A DNA stretch of 64,000 bases from Corynebacterium meridianum (lineage in GTDB: Bacteria > Actinomycetota > Actinomycetes > Mycobacteriales > Mycobacteriaceae), in assembly GCF_016342265.1 (NCBI RefSeq), contig NZ_JAEIOS010000011.1:682001-746000 (forward strand), given 5' to 3'. The notes beneath the pieces were generated by a model that had not been told where the DNA came from, searched no databases, and was given only the letters and a program-made list of their open reading frames with translations. Both the position numbers and the translations under genes were made by a program. Shown in pieces: positions 8,733-17,951 of this stretch; position 1 is the stretch's first letter; the number at the start of each line of letters is the position of its first letter.

Positions 8733-10082
8733 TTGACCAACCTGATGTGGCCGATCGCGGACGATGCCGTCCGGAACACCGCGCTCGACGAGCACCGGAG
8801 CACCTACGGCACCGACCCCGGTCTCGTCGCCACCGCGCCCGCGACCTTCCCGGTGATCGGTGAACACACTGACCCCTACGGAGGAGTCGTCCTGACCGGT
8901 GTCTCCGGCAGGCAGATCGTGGTGACGGCATCCCGCCGACCCGATGACCGGGTGCAGGTCCGGGTGCTTCGTACCGGTACCGACGGGCGGACGGTGCCCA
9001 CGACGGGCGAGGTGACGATGACGGAACTAGCGGCCCACGCGAACCGGCACCAGGCCGCGCAGGACGATCCCGGCGCTGGAGCGTGTCCGTCACCGCCGCC
9101 AGGCGATGGAGACGGTGGTGGTGACTGGGCGAACCGGCTCGGCGGGGTGGCCTGGATGATGATCCACCGGCAGCTGATCAGCCGCGAGACACCCGGGTTC
9201 GACATCACGGTGGTCTCGGACATTCCCCCGCGTTGCGGTCTCGGGGGCCGCTCGTCCGCGGAAGCGGCGTTCGCGCTCGGCCTCGCGGATCTCGCCGGCC
9301 ACCAGCCCGACGCTCCGCTGCGCACCCGGATCGCCGACATCTGCACCCAGTCCGCGGCCATCTTCGGTGACACTCCGCCGCTACGGGCCCGACACACCAC
9401 GGCGCTGCGGGGCGGCACCGAGAGGGATCTGTCGGTCATCGACTACGCCGACGGTTCGGTCACCCACGCGCCCTCACCGGCCCCCCGGAGCTTCCGCCCC
9501 TTTCTCGTCGCGGTTCCGGGAAAGGCCGCCGATTCCCGGGAGTCCCGGATCCCTGAGCTCCGCCGACGGGGCGATTTCATCGCGCTCGCCTCACGGACCT
9601 ACGGGGTGCAGTCGCTGCGGCTGCTGCCCGATTCCGAGGAGCGGGTGATCGAGTGGCTGGCGACCGTGCACGAAGTGAAGGGGCCGGATGCCCAGCCCCC
9701 GGTCGCCGAGGCCTCCGGTTGGATGACCTTCCTCACCGCGGAGACCGGCCGGGCCTCCGACTGTGCGGCTCTCCTGCGGTCGCGTCGGACTGCCGAGGCA
9801 CTCTCCCGGCTGACCGATTCGCAGGAACACACCTGTGCCGCGTTCGGACTCGGCTCCGACACGGAAGCCCTGGTGCAGCTCTGCCGGAGCCGGGGGGCTG
9901 CCACGGCCAGAGCCGCACACGCGGGTGCCTCCGGCGCGGTGATCGCCTGGTTCCCGTCCGGTCGGGAGGGCAGGGGTGCCGGCGACGCCGCACTACGGCT
10001 GGCCGACGACGGTCTGCTGGTCATCCCCCTGGCTGGTGGCCGTCCGGCGGAGGTGGACGACAACCCCGACAACTGGGACTGA
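8733..10082 (+). CDS. Galactokinase-like GHMP-family protein, degenerate motifs
   Basis: A 449-residue member of the GHMP kinase superfamily, closest to galactokinase. VIGEHTDPYGG near residue 37 matches the galactokinase signature, but the usual Arg-x-Asn-Leu before it is replaced. The ATP loop normally reading GLSSSA is here GLGGRSSAEA near 167, and motif 3 is AHAGASGAVIAW near 400. The G-[MI]-M-D-Q block carrying the catalytic aspartate in true galactokinases is not recognisable; the corresponding region reads ALRGGTERDLSVIDYADG. It may therefore have another substrate or be catalytically dead. No other Leloir-pathway gene is adjacent. The TTG start is supported by GGAG 8 nt upstream; an ATG four codons in is the alternative. 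Confidence 0.7.
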   Translation: MTNLMWPIADDAVRNTALDEHRSTYGTDPGLVATAPATFPVIGEHTDPYGGVVLTGVSGRQIVVTASRRPDDRVQVRVLRTGTDGRTVPTTGEVTMTELAAHANRHQAAQDDPGAGACPSPPPGDGDGGGDWANRLGGVAWMMIHRQLISRETPGFDITVVSDIPPRCGLGGRSSAEAAFALGLADLAGHQPDAPLRTRIADICTQSAAIFGDTPPLRARHTTALRGGTERDLSVIDYADGSVTHAPSPAPRSFRPFLVAVPGKAADSRESRIPELRRRGDFIALASRTYGVQSLRLLPDSEERVIEWLATVHEVKGPDAQPPVAEASGWMTFLTAETGRASDCAALLRSRRTAEALSRLTDSQEHTCAAFGLGSDTEALVQLCRSRGAATARAAHAGASGAVIAWFPSGREGRGAGDAALRLADDGLLVIPLAGGRPAEVDDNPDNWD

Positions 10083-10099
10083 ACGATCCGCCCCGGCGG

Positions 10100-11509
10100 T
10101 CAGGGGACCCAGGAGAAGGAGACCTCGCGTTTGGCGGTGTCCACGCCGTCGAGTCGGACGGTCACCCGAGTGCCCTGCTCCGGTGCCCCTGCGCAGCGGG
10201 CGACCACGGGCGGCTCGGCGATGAATATCCGGGCACTGTCCGAGGACTCCGATGTCGCGAGCACGACGGCGCTGAACGTCTCCCCCACCCACGGTTCGAG
10301 CACAGTGGCCTCCACGAGGTTGAGGCACGCCCGGTCCACGCTTCCGGCCAGCGGGGCTGTCCTGTGCATCGTCTCCAGAACGTCCGCGGCACCGTCCTCG
10401 GCCCATTCCGGGACCGCTGTGCCGTTGTGGATCGCGAGGCAGAACTCGGTGGCGTAGCGGTCGACCAGACGACGCAGGGGCGCGGTGACATGGGCGTAGT
10501 AGCCGCCGACACCGGCGTGGATGAACTCCCCCGGAGTCTCCCCGTCCTCCCCGGTGAGGACTTCGTATCCGGCACCACGCAGCAGCTTCTGGGCCTCACG
10601 CATGACGGCCATCCCCTTCGGTCCGGTGACATCGACCCCGTCGAGGAATGTGCCGATCGGATCCGCCGGGTCGTAGGAGTAGCCGAGGGCGGCGACCTCG
10701 GCGGCGAATTCCCACAGATCGGAGGGGTCCGCCGGAGCGAGGGTGCGGAGGATTCCGATGCCCGCGGACGCCATCATCCGGCCTGCGATCATCCCGGTGA
10801 GCAGCGAGATCTCGGAGTTGTACTCCATCATGGCCAGGCGCGGCTCGACGTCGAGCCGGTAGCGTCCGTCAGGCTGCTTCCCGACACTCTGTGCGGGCGT
10901 ACTGAGCGACACCGCCCTGCGGCGCAGCGCCGTCCGGGAACGCAGCTCACCGACATCGGGGAGCAGTCGGATCGCGGGGTGCAGCGTCCCGTTCTCCATG
11001 TCGGCGGTGGTCTCTACGTAGTTGAATCGGGCCCGGCTGCGGACCAGAGCCCGGGTGAGTCCATGGCCCGTCACCTCGCCGCGGGCGTCGAGACGCATGC
11101 TCCACAGGACCGCGGGTCGGTCCACTCCGGGTAGGAGGCTCGCGGATCCCTCGGACAGTGCCGGCGGATGCAGGCGTGCGGGACCGTCCGGCAGGTAGAT
11201 GGTCTGTCCCCGGCGCAGGGATTCCGCGGCCACGGCGCCGGCGGGGTCGACGAATGCTGCGACATCCGCGATCGCGTAGTGCACGAGGTAACCGTCGCCG
11301 TCAGGCAGGATGCACACCGCCTGATCGAGGTCCATGGATCCCTCGGGATCGATGGTGACCAGGTCGATGTCCCGCCTGTCGACGCGCTGTCCCGCGTACC
11401 GGTCGCGGGCGGTGGCCGCCTCCCGACTGACCGCCCCATCGAAGTCGCGGACGATCCCGAACTCCTCGGCGATACCGCCGAAGTCGAGTGCTGCCGCATA
11501 GAGTCTCAT
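10100..11509 (-). CDS. RNB-domain ribonuclease (RNase II/R family)
   Basis: Predicted 3'-to-5' exoribonuclease of the RNase II/R superfamily. The catalytic block VTIDPEGSMDLDQAV near residue 55 keeps the Asp cluster of the RNB domain, followed by YLVHYAIADVAAFV and a central RARFNY segment. At 469 residues it is much shorter than RNase R and lacks clear N-terminal cold-shock domains, so it is the compact actinobacterial form. A short beta-rich C-terminal part could be an S1-like remnant. I prefer the ATG at 11509: a CAGAAT hexamer ends 8 nt upstream. A GTG six codons upstream is also open. Confidence 0.82.
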   Translation of the reverse strand: MRLYAAALDFGGIAEEFGIVRDFDGAVSREAATARDRYAGQRVDRRDIDLVTIDPEGSMDLDQAVCILPDGDGYLVHYAIADVAAFVDPAGAVAAESLRRGQTIYLPDGPARLHPPALSEGSASLLPGVDRPAVLWSMRLDARGEVTGHGLTRALVRSRARFNYVETTADMENGTLHPAIRLLPDVGELRSRTALRRRAVSLSTPAQSVGKQPDGRYRLDVEPRLAMMEYNSEISLLTGMIAGRMMASAGIGILRTLAPADPSDLWEFAAEVAALGYSYDPADPIGTFLDGVDVTGPKGMAVMREAQKLLRGAGYEVLTGEDGETPGEFIHAGVGGYYAHVTAPLRRLVDRYATEFCLAIHNGTAVPEWAEDGAADVLETMHRTAPLAGSVDRACLNLVEATVLEPWVGETFSAVVLATSESSDSARIFIAEPPVVARCAGAPEQGTRVTVRLDGVDTAKREVSFSWVP

Positions 11510-11548
11510 GGGGTCCGATTCTGGCACATCCGGAGATCGTGGATACGG

Positions 11549-13063
11549 TCATTCACCACCTGTTCGCGTGACGATAACCAGCAGCAGCTCCGCACATGCC
11601 ACCGGATCCGAGAGGTCCACCTCGGTGACCTCGCTGATCCGGGCCAGTCGGGTGCGCACGGTGTGCCGGTGCACCCCGAGGGTCTCCGCGCACGTGGTGA
11701 TCCGACCGTGCCCCCGGAGATAGGTCGCCAGGGTGTCCGCGAGTTCGGTCCCGTTTCTCCGGTCGTGGTCCACGAGTCGTTCCCAGGTCTGCGCGGCACG
11801 GGTGTCGAGCGCCGCGCGTACCGCGGGATCGTGGATCCACCGCGCCCCGCCTGTGCCTCCCCCGGAGACGCCGAGGGCGCGGGACCTGGCGTCGATGACG
11901 AGATCGTCCACGAGGTTCGGGGTGAGCTCCCGCCAGTGCACCGGCGGACCGATGGCCACGCGAACCTCCGCTGCGGCGGCTCTGAGGAGTTCAGTGATCC
12001 CGCGGTTCGCCCGGTCCCCACGGAACAGCAGGAGGACGGTGTTCGGGACGATCCGCAGGCTGTAGAGATACCGGCCGCGGCACTCCAGGGCGTCGTCGAC
12101 GGCGCTGACGGCGCTCTCGACGGCTCGGGTGTGATCACCGTGAATGATCACCGGACGGATCTTTCCCCGCGCGTCGGTCACGGCGCCGAACACCCGGTCC
12201 ACGGTATCTGCGGTGTTTTCCACCCCGAGCAGGATGGCCATCGCCATGGTGTTCATCTCCGCGCGGGCGGCGCGCAGGTGCGCGGGTCGCTGGATCAGGA
12301 TGTCGGCGAGGCCTGCCGCGTGCCGGATGAGGGCGCGACCGGAGGGACCGAGGGGTCCGGGGGTCTCCACGGCGAGCACGTGGAACCGTTCACCGTGGCG
12401 GGACATCCGGTAGGTGTGGGTGAATCCGTCACCGTCCGTCGTGGGACCGGCCGAGTCCCGGCCTGCACGGACCGCATCGACGGCCACAGCTGTCGCGCAG
12501 CGTGTCCCCCGGTCCTCGCGGAGAACGCTGCGGGCGTCGTTGTCGACGATCGCCACGGCGGAGTCGAGCACCTCTGACAGTTGTCGCCCCAATGCCTCGA
12601 GACCACCGGTCACGGCGTACTGGCTGAGCAATTCCTGGGCGTTGATCAACCGCTCGCGTTCGATGTTGCCGAGCCTGGTGCGCTCGTCCTCCACGGCACC
12701 CAGTATCGAGGCGAACGGGATGTGCCTCGGCACCTCGAACACGGCGAGTCCCGCCGCCCGGGCACCGACGACGAGTTCCGCGGGAACCTCGTCGAACACG
12801 AGTCCCGTCCCCAACCCGACCGCGGCGGCACCGGCGTCTGCGAGGGCCCTGCAGTAACCGGTGAGACGCTCCGGCTCACCGGCGAAGGAGATACCGACGG
12901 TCAGGACGATCGCACCGGGCACGAGGAATTCGCCCGGGTCCTCGAGTTCGGTGGGTTGGACCACGGTGAAATCCCGCGCTCCGGGCACCAGTTCCAGGAG
13001 TTCGAGATGTTTCTGGTTCATCAGCCAGCGGAACTGCAGTCTCGGTGTACCTGCACGAAACAT
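11549..13063 (-). CDS. PucR-family transcriptional regulator of the GABA cluster
   Basis: The 504-residue protein has an N-terminal PucR ligand-sensing domain (about 1-130, with LVPGAIVLTVGISF), a central GGDEF-like linker, and a C-terminal PucR-type helix-turn-helix (LRGHGRITTCAETLGVHRHTVRTRL, written here as the segments LRGHGRITTCAETLG and VHRHTVRTRL) near residue 445. In Corynebacterium a PucR-family protein, GabR, activates GABA catabolic genes; the divergent gabT neighbour makes that the likely role. The ATG at 13063 follows a GATAGT hexamer by 5 nt, and a TTGTCC motif sits directly on the start, consistent with autoregulation. A TTG two codons upstream is less likely. Confidence 0.85.
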   Translation of the reverse strand: MFRAGTPRLQFRWLMNQKHLELLELVPGARDFTVVQPTELEDPGEFLVPGAIVLTVGISFAGEPERLTGYCRALADAGAAAVGLGTGLVFDEVPAELVVGARAAGLAVFEVPRHIPFASILGAVEDERTRLGNIERERLINAQELLSQYAVTGGLEALGRQLSEVLDSAVAIVDNDARSVLREDRGTRCATAVAVDAVRAGRDSAGPTTDGDGFTHTYRMSRHGERFHVLAVETPGPLGPSGRALIRHAAGLADILIQRPAHLRAARAEMNTMAMAILLGVENTADTVDRVFGAVTDARGKIRPVIIHGDHTRAVESAVSAVDDALECRGRYLYSLRIVPNTVLLLFRGDRANRGITELLRAAAAEVRVAIGPPVHWRELTPNLVDDLVIDARSRALGVSGGGTGGARWIHDPAVRAALDTRAAQTWERLVDHDRRNGTELADTLATYLRGHGRITTCAETLGVHRHTVRTRLARISEVTEVDLSDPVACAELLLVIVTRTGGE

Positions 13064-13242
13064 GGACAACTATCCAATCCGGACAACTGGAGAAGTACTT
13101 TTGTCCAGTATGGCACTCCCGGTCCGCCCGACGATGGACGCATAATTGTGAGCCCGGACACCCCGGGTGTCTTAGCCGCCGGTCGGCTAGGGATACGGCA
13201 CCCCCGCCCCCCTCATCACACGCACACTCAAGGAGAACCAGA
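13064..13242. promoter_or_regulatory. Divergent control region between the PucR regulator and gabT
   Basis: GGACAACT occurs as a direct repeat at 13064-13071 and 13081-13088, and TTGTCC occurs in the opposite orientation at 13101-13106, so GGACAA and TTGTCC form an inverted repeat with a 14-nt gap. The left copies overlap the regulator's own start and -10. A plus-strand -10 CATAAT lies at 13141-13146 without a recognisable -35, as expected of an activator-dependent promoter. The gabT ribosome-binding site AAGGAGAA is near 13230. The assignment of these repeats as the PucR operator is inference. Confidence 0.55.
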
Positions 13243-14574
13243 GTGAAGGATCTTGTCCACCGCCTCCCCCAGAAGCGTTCCATCGTCACCGCTTTGCCGG
13301 GCCCGAAATCGGCCGCGTTCGCTGAGCGCCGCCGGGCGGCGGTGCCGCGCGCACTGTCGCCGCAGTTGCCGTCCTGCGTCGTCGACGCGGACGGCGGAGT
13401 CCTCGTCGATGCCGACGGAAACAGCTTCATCGACTTCGCCTCCGGCATCGCGGTCACCTCCGTCGGTGCCTCCAACGGTCGGGTCGCCGACGCGGTCGCG
13501 GAGTCCGCGCACCGGTTCCTGCACACCAGCTTCATGATCTCCCCCTACGAGAGCTACGTCGCGGTGTGCGAGCGCCTCAACGAACTGACACCGGGCAACC
13601 ACGAGCGGCGAACGATCCTGCTCAACTCCGGTGCCGAGGCGGTGGAGAACGCGGTGAAGATCGCCCGCAGTCACACGGGCAGGCCGGCCGTGGTCGTGTT
13701 CGAGCACGCGTACCACGGCCGGACCAACCTGACGATGGCGATGACGGCGAAGAGCGCGCCCTACAAATCGGGGTTCGGCCCCTTCGCCTCCGATGTCTAC
13801 CGGGCACCGATGTCCTACCCGTTGCACGATCACCTGGACGGAAAGACGGCGGCCCGGCGGACGATCACCATGATCGAACAGCAGGTCGGTGCGTCGAACC
13901 TCGCATGCGTCGTCATCGAGCCGATCCAGGGGGAGGGCGGATTCATCGAACCGGCTCCCGGTTTCCTGGGTGCGGTCGTCGACTGGTGCCGCGACAACGG
14001 GGTCGTCTTCGTCGCCGACGAGATCCAGTCGGGTCTGTGCCGCACCGGCGACTGGTTCGCCTGCGACCGGGAGGGCATCGTCCCGGACCTGGTGTGCACC
14101 GCGAAGGCGATAGCCGGCGGCATGCCCCTGTCCGCGGTCACGGGCCGGGCGGAGATCATGGACGCGGCCGGGCCCGGTGGTCTCGGGGGAACCTACGGAG
14201 GTAATCCCGTCACCTGCGACGCCGCCCTCGCCGCCCTCGACCAGATGGCGGAGCTCGATCTCTGTGACCGCGCACGGGACATCGGCTCGATCATCCACGA
14301 GGTACTCGACCCGGTCGCCGCGGAATCCGGTCGGATCGCGGAGGTCCGCGGCCGCGGGGCGATGATCGCGCTCGAGCTGACCGCTCCCGACGGCGCACCG
14401 GACAAGGCGTACACCTCGGCGGTTCAGGCCGCCTGCCGGGACGCCGGCGTCCTGATCCTGACCTGCGGGATGAACGGCAACGTCATCCGACTGCTGCCAC
14501 CGCTGGTGATCAACGAAGAACTGCTGCGCGAAGGACTGGGGGTACTCACCGACGCCCTGACCGACCGCGCCTGA
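13243..14574 (+). CDS. gabT: 4-aminobutyrate aminotransferase
   Basis: PLP-dependent class III aminotransferase, 443 residues, converting GABA and 2-oxoglutarate to succinate semialdehyde and glutamate. Family features are LLNSGAEAVENAVKIAR near residue 126, the EHAYHGRTN segment, VIEPIQGEGGF near 224, FVADEIQSGLCRTG near 256 (the PLP-contacting Asp) and CTAKAIAGGMPLSAV near 285 with the Schiff-base lysine. The GTG at 13243 is chosen because AAGGAGAA lies about 8 nt upstream. It is followed 27 nt later by a permease and lies divergent from the PucR regulator, so it is probably the first gene of an inducible GABA-use operon. Other omega-amine substrates cannot be excluded. Confidence 0.9.
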   Translation: MKDLVHRLPQKRSIVTALPGPKSAAFAERRRAAVPRALSPQLPSCVVDADGGVLVDADGNSFIDFASGIAVTSVGASNGRVADAVAESAHRFLHTSFMISPYESYVAVCERLNELTPGNHERRTILLNSGAEAVENAVKIARSHTGRPAVVVFEHAYHGRTNLTMAMTAKSAPYKSGFGPFASDVYRAPMSYPLHDHLDGKTAARRTITMIEQQVGASNLACVVIEPIQGEGGFIEPAPGFLGAVVDWCRDNGVVFVADEIQSGLCRTGDWFACDREGIVPDLVCTAKAIAGGMPLSAVTGRAEIMDAAGPGGLGGTYGGNPVTCDAALAALDQMAELDLCDRARDIGSIIHEVLDPVAAESGRIAEVRGRGAMIALELTAPDGAPDKAYTSAVQAACRDAGVLILTCGMNGNVIRLLPPLVINEELLREGLGVLTDALTDRA

Positions 14575-14601
14575 AACCCGCCACCGACCGAAAGGAGTCC
14601 G

Positions 14602-15831
14602 ATGCGCACACCGCAGGACACGAACACCGTGGTCCCGGACGACCACGGGCACCCGACCTCCATCACGGTCCTCCAGGGGGTCGCGCTCATCTTCGGCACC
14701 AACATCGGTGCCGGTATCCTCTCCCTGCCGTACGCGGGACGCAACGGTGGTTTCCTCGCCCTGGTGATAGCCCTGGCGCTCGCCGGAACACTCACCACGA
14801 TCTCGATGCTGTACGTCGCCGAAGTGTCGATGCGGACAAGGAAGCCGCTGCAGCTGTCCGGTCTGGCGGAGAAGTACCTCGGCGACACCGGTCGCTGGCT
14901 GGTGTTCCTGGCCATCATCGTCAACGGCACGGGTGCCCTCATCGCGTACGCCGCCGGATCCGGAACCCTCGTGAACAACCTGATGGGTGTTCCCCCGATC
15001 CTCGGCACCCTGGTGTTCTTCGGCCTCGGCACATTCCTCATGTGGAAGGGCCTGCACGCCACGGGTACCGCGGAGGGCGCGGTCACCTCCGGGATGGCCA
15101 TCATCATCGCCATACTCTGCGGCTGGACGTTCATGGGTCCGGGAATCAGTGCCGGAAATCTCCTCGTCCTGCACCCGCTCTACATCATCCCCATCATCAA
15201 CCTCGCCGTCTTCGCCTTCCTCGCCCAGTACGTCGTCCCCGAGATAACCCGTGGCCTCGAGAAATCGAATCCCGGAGCCGTACCGAAGGTCATCGTCATC
15301 GGCATGTGCGTCACCGGTTTCACCCTCGCGCTGGTCCCCTTTGCAGCGCTCGGTCTGATGGGTCGCGACGTCAGTGAAGTGGTGACGATCGCCTGGGGCG
15401 AGGAACTCGGACAGGTCGCCTACTATCTGGCCAACATCTTCGCCCTGTGCGCGATGTTCACGTCGTTCCTCGCGATCGGCTTCACCACCATGCGCAACGT
15501 CCTGGACATACTGCACTGGCCGCAGTACGGAAAACACCGGACGGTCGCGGCGGCAGTCACCGTCCTCCCGCCGTTGATCATCTCCCTGATCGGGCTGGGC
15601 GGTTTCGTCGCAGCCCTGAGCTACGCAGGCGGATTCGCCGGTGCGATCATGTCGGTGATTCCGGTCATGATGCTGCACGCGGCGCGACGCAACGGCGACC
15701 GGGAACCGGCGTGGCGGGCGACGTGGCAGGCCCACCCCGCAATCCAGGGCACGATCATCGTCGTCTACGTGACCGCCTTCATCTACTCGGTCATCTCAGC
15801 CCTCGGTTGGGTCCCCGCCTCCTGGGCGTGA
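14602..15831 (+). CDS. HAAAP/Trp-Tyr-type amino acid permease
   Basis: A 409-residue inner-membrane protein with about 11 hydrophobic segments. It opens with GVALIFGTNIGAGILSLPYA, the unwound TM1 motif of the APC-fold hydroxy/aromatic amino acid permease family. Other members move Trp, Tyr, Ser or Thr with protons. Its place between gabT and a GABA-pathway-like aldehyde dehydrogenase suggests it imports GABA or a related amine, replacing the APC-type GabP found in other species; this is inference. AAAGGAG lies about 7 nt before the ATG. It converges on the next gene with an 8-nt gap. Confidence 0.85.
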   Translation: MRTPQDTNTVVPDDHGHPTSITVLQGVALIFGTNIGAGILSLPYAGRNGGFLALVIALALAGTLTTISMLYVAEVSMRTRKPLQLSGLAEKYLGDTGRWLVFLAIIVNGTGALIAYAAGSGTLVNNLMGVPPILGTLVFFGLGTFLMWKGLHATGTAEGAVTSGMAIIIAILCGWTFMGPGISAGNLLVLHPLYIIPIINLAVFAFLAQYVVPEITRGLEKSNPGAVPKVIVIGMCVTGFTLALVPFAALGLMGRDVSEVVTIAWGEELGQVAYYLANIFALCAMFTSFLAIGFTTMRNVLDILHWPQYGKHRTVAAAVTVLPPLIISLIGLGGFVAALSYAGGFAGAIMSVIPVMMLHAARRNGDREPAWRATWQAHPAIQGTIIVVYVTAFIYSVISALGWVPASWA

Positions 15832-15839
15832 CCACCGGG

Positions 15840-17264
15840 TCAGTGTGCCGTCATGACGTGTTTGATCCGGGTGTACTCCTCGACCGAGTACAGGGAAAGG
15901 TCCTTGCCGTAGCCCGAATCCCTGAATCCCCCGTGCGGCATCTCCGCGACGAGCGGGATGTGGCAGTTGATCCACACGCATCCGAAGTCGAGTTCGCGTG
16001 AGCACCGCTCCGCGGTCGCGTGGTCTTTGGTCCACACCGATGAGGCCAGCCCGTAGTCGACGTCGTTGCCCATCCGTATGGCCTCATCCGTTCCGGTGAA
16101 GGGCTGCACGGTGATGACGGGGCCGAAGATCTCCCGGCGGATGGCGTCGTCGGTCTGCCGGAGACCGGTTACGACGGTGGGCTGGACGTAGAAGCCGGTG
16201 TCCCCGATCCGGTGTCCGCCCGTCACGACGGTCGCGTGGTCGGGCAGGTTCCGTATCACGGACAGCACCTTCTCCAGGTGTGCGGCGTTGTTCAGCGCCC
16301 CGTAGAACGCGTCGTCATCGTCGGGCTGTCCGGGGCGGAGCTTGACCGCTTCTTCCACGAGGAGTTCGACGAACCGGTCGTGGACGCTCCGTTCCACGAT
16401 GACCCTGGTCGCCGCGGTGCAGTCCTGGCCGGCGTTGAACAGGCCCGCCTGCGCGATGCCCTCCGCCGCCGCCGGGAGATCCGCGTCCGCGAACACGAGG
16501 ACGGGGGCCTTTCCACCGAGTTCCAGGTGCGAACGTTTGAGGTTGGCCCCGGCGCTGCCGCCGACGGCGCGCCCCGCGGCCACCGATCCGGTGATGGACA
16601 CCATCCGGACATCGGGATGCGCCACGAGCTTCTCCCCGGTGGATGCGTCACCGAGGACGATGTTCACCACGCCGGGCGGCAGGATACCGCCCAGGAGCCG
16701 GGCAAGTTCCAGCGTCGATGAGGGCGTGGTGTCGGAGGGCTTGAGCACCACGGTGTTTCCCGCGGCCAGGGCGGGCCCGATTTTCCACAGTGCCATCATC
16801 AGCGGATAGTTCCAGGGTGTGACCTGGGCGACGACGCCGACCGGTTCGCGGCGCACCATCGACGAGAAACCGTCCATGTACTCCCCTCCGGCCAACCCGC
16901 CCAGGGTCCGGGCCGTGCCTGCGAAGAACCGGATCTGGTCCGCACCGACGCCGCACTCCTCGGATTCGATCAGCGAGATGATCTGTCCGGTCTCCCGCGA
17001 CTGGATCTCCGCCAGGTTCCGGGAGTTGTCCTCGATGGCGTCCGCGAACTTCAGCAGGAGGGACTGCCGGACGGCGGGGGTGGTGTCACGCCAGCTCCGG
17101 AAGGCCTCGGCGGCGGCGGACACCGCCGCGTCGACGTCCGCTTCCCCGGAGACCGGGGAGATAGCCGTAACCAGTCCCGTGACGGGACTGACGAGTTCGA
17201 TGGTGCCGGTTCCCCGGGCGTCGACGAACGAGTTTCCGATGAAGTTCTGGAGGGTTGTCGGCAC
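15840..17264 (-). CDS. Aldehyde dehydrogenase, PatD-like (gamma-aminobutyraldehyde type)
   Basis: NAD(P)-dependent aldehyde dehydrogenase of 474 residues. The active-site glutamate lies in LELGGKAPVLVF near residue 248 and the nucleophilic cysteine in FNAGQDCTAATR near 282; VTPWNYP is the coenzyme-side signature. The C-terminal part (VAEMPHGGFRDSGYGKDLS, YTRIKHVM) is closer to gamma-aminobutyraldehyde and betaine-aldehyde dehydrogenases (PatD/YdcW) than to GabD-type succinate-semialdehyde dehydrogenases. It may therefore produce GABA from putrescine-derived aminobutyraldehyde, feeding gabT; oxidation of succinate semialdehyde is the alternative. The GTG at 17264 has AAAGGA 10 nt upstream, and a TACACT -10 lies at 17351-17356. 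Confidence 0.82.
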   Translation of the reverse strand: MPTTLQNFIGNSFVDARGTGTIELVSPVTGLVTAISPVSGEADVDAAVSAAAEAFRSWRDTTPAVRQSLLLKFADAIEDNSRNLAEIQSRETGQIISLIESEECGVGADQIRFFAGTARTLGGLAGGEYMDGFSSMVRREPVGVVAQVTPWNYPLMMALWKIGPALAAGNTVVLKPSDTTPSSTLELARLLGGILPPGVVNIVLGDASTGEKLVAHPDVRMVSITGSVAAGRAVGGSAGANLKRSHLELGGKAPVLVFADADLPAAAEGIAQAGLFNAGQDCTAATRVIVERSVHDRFVELLVEEAVKLRPGQPDDDDAFYGALNNAAHLEKVLSVIRNLPDHATVVTGGHRIGDTGFYVQPTVVTGLRQTDDAIRREIFGPVITVQPFTGTDEAIRMGNDVDYGLASSVWTKDHATAERCSRELDFGCVWINCHIPLVAEMPHGGFRDSGYGKDLSLYSVEEYTRIKHVMTAH

Positions 17265-17431
17265 GATGGTGTGGTCCTTTCCGGGTTCGGGCACCGGGTG
17301 GAGGTGCGGGAGGCGGCCCCGGATCGGCCGGGGAACACCGTGTGGACGTCAGTGTAGGGGGACATCACGGGCCGTGCGGGCCGCATCCGGGCAATCACGC
17401 GCCGGTACCGGGGCCGGGAAAGGTGTGGGGC

Positions 17432-17892
<461 letters not shown>

Positions 17893-17899
17893 ATCCGTC

Positions 17900-17905
17900 A
17901 CTGTA
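17900..17905 (-). promoter_or_regulatory. rnpB promoter -10 hexamer
   Basis: TACAGT on the minus strand ends 7 nt before the predicted RNA 5' end near 17892. The position fits direct initiation at, or very close to, the mature end. Confidence 0.6.
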
Positions 17906-17951
17906 CCGTGCCCCGGCCCGGCCGCATGATTCGCCCGGTATTCGGGGAGGA

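Noticed and set aside
13228..15735. 835-codon minus-strand frame opposite gabT and the permease
   Set aside because: Composed of Asp/Glu/Arg/Gly/Val runs without domains; the plus-strand genes have motifs, starts and ribosome-binding sites.
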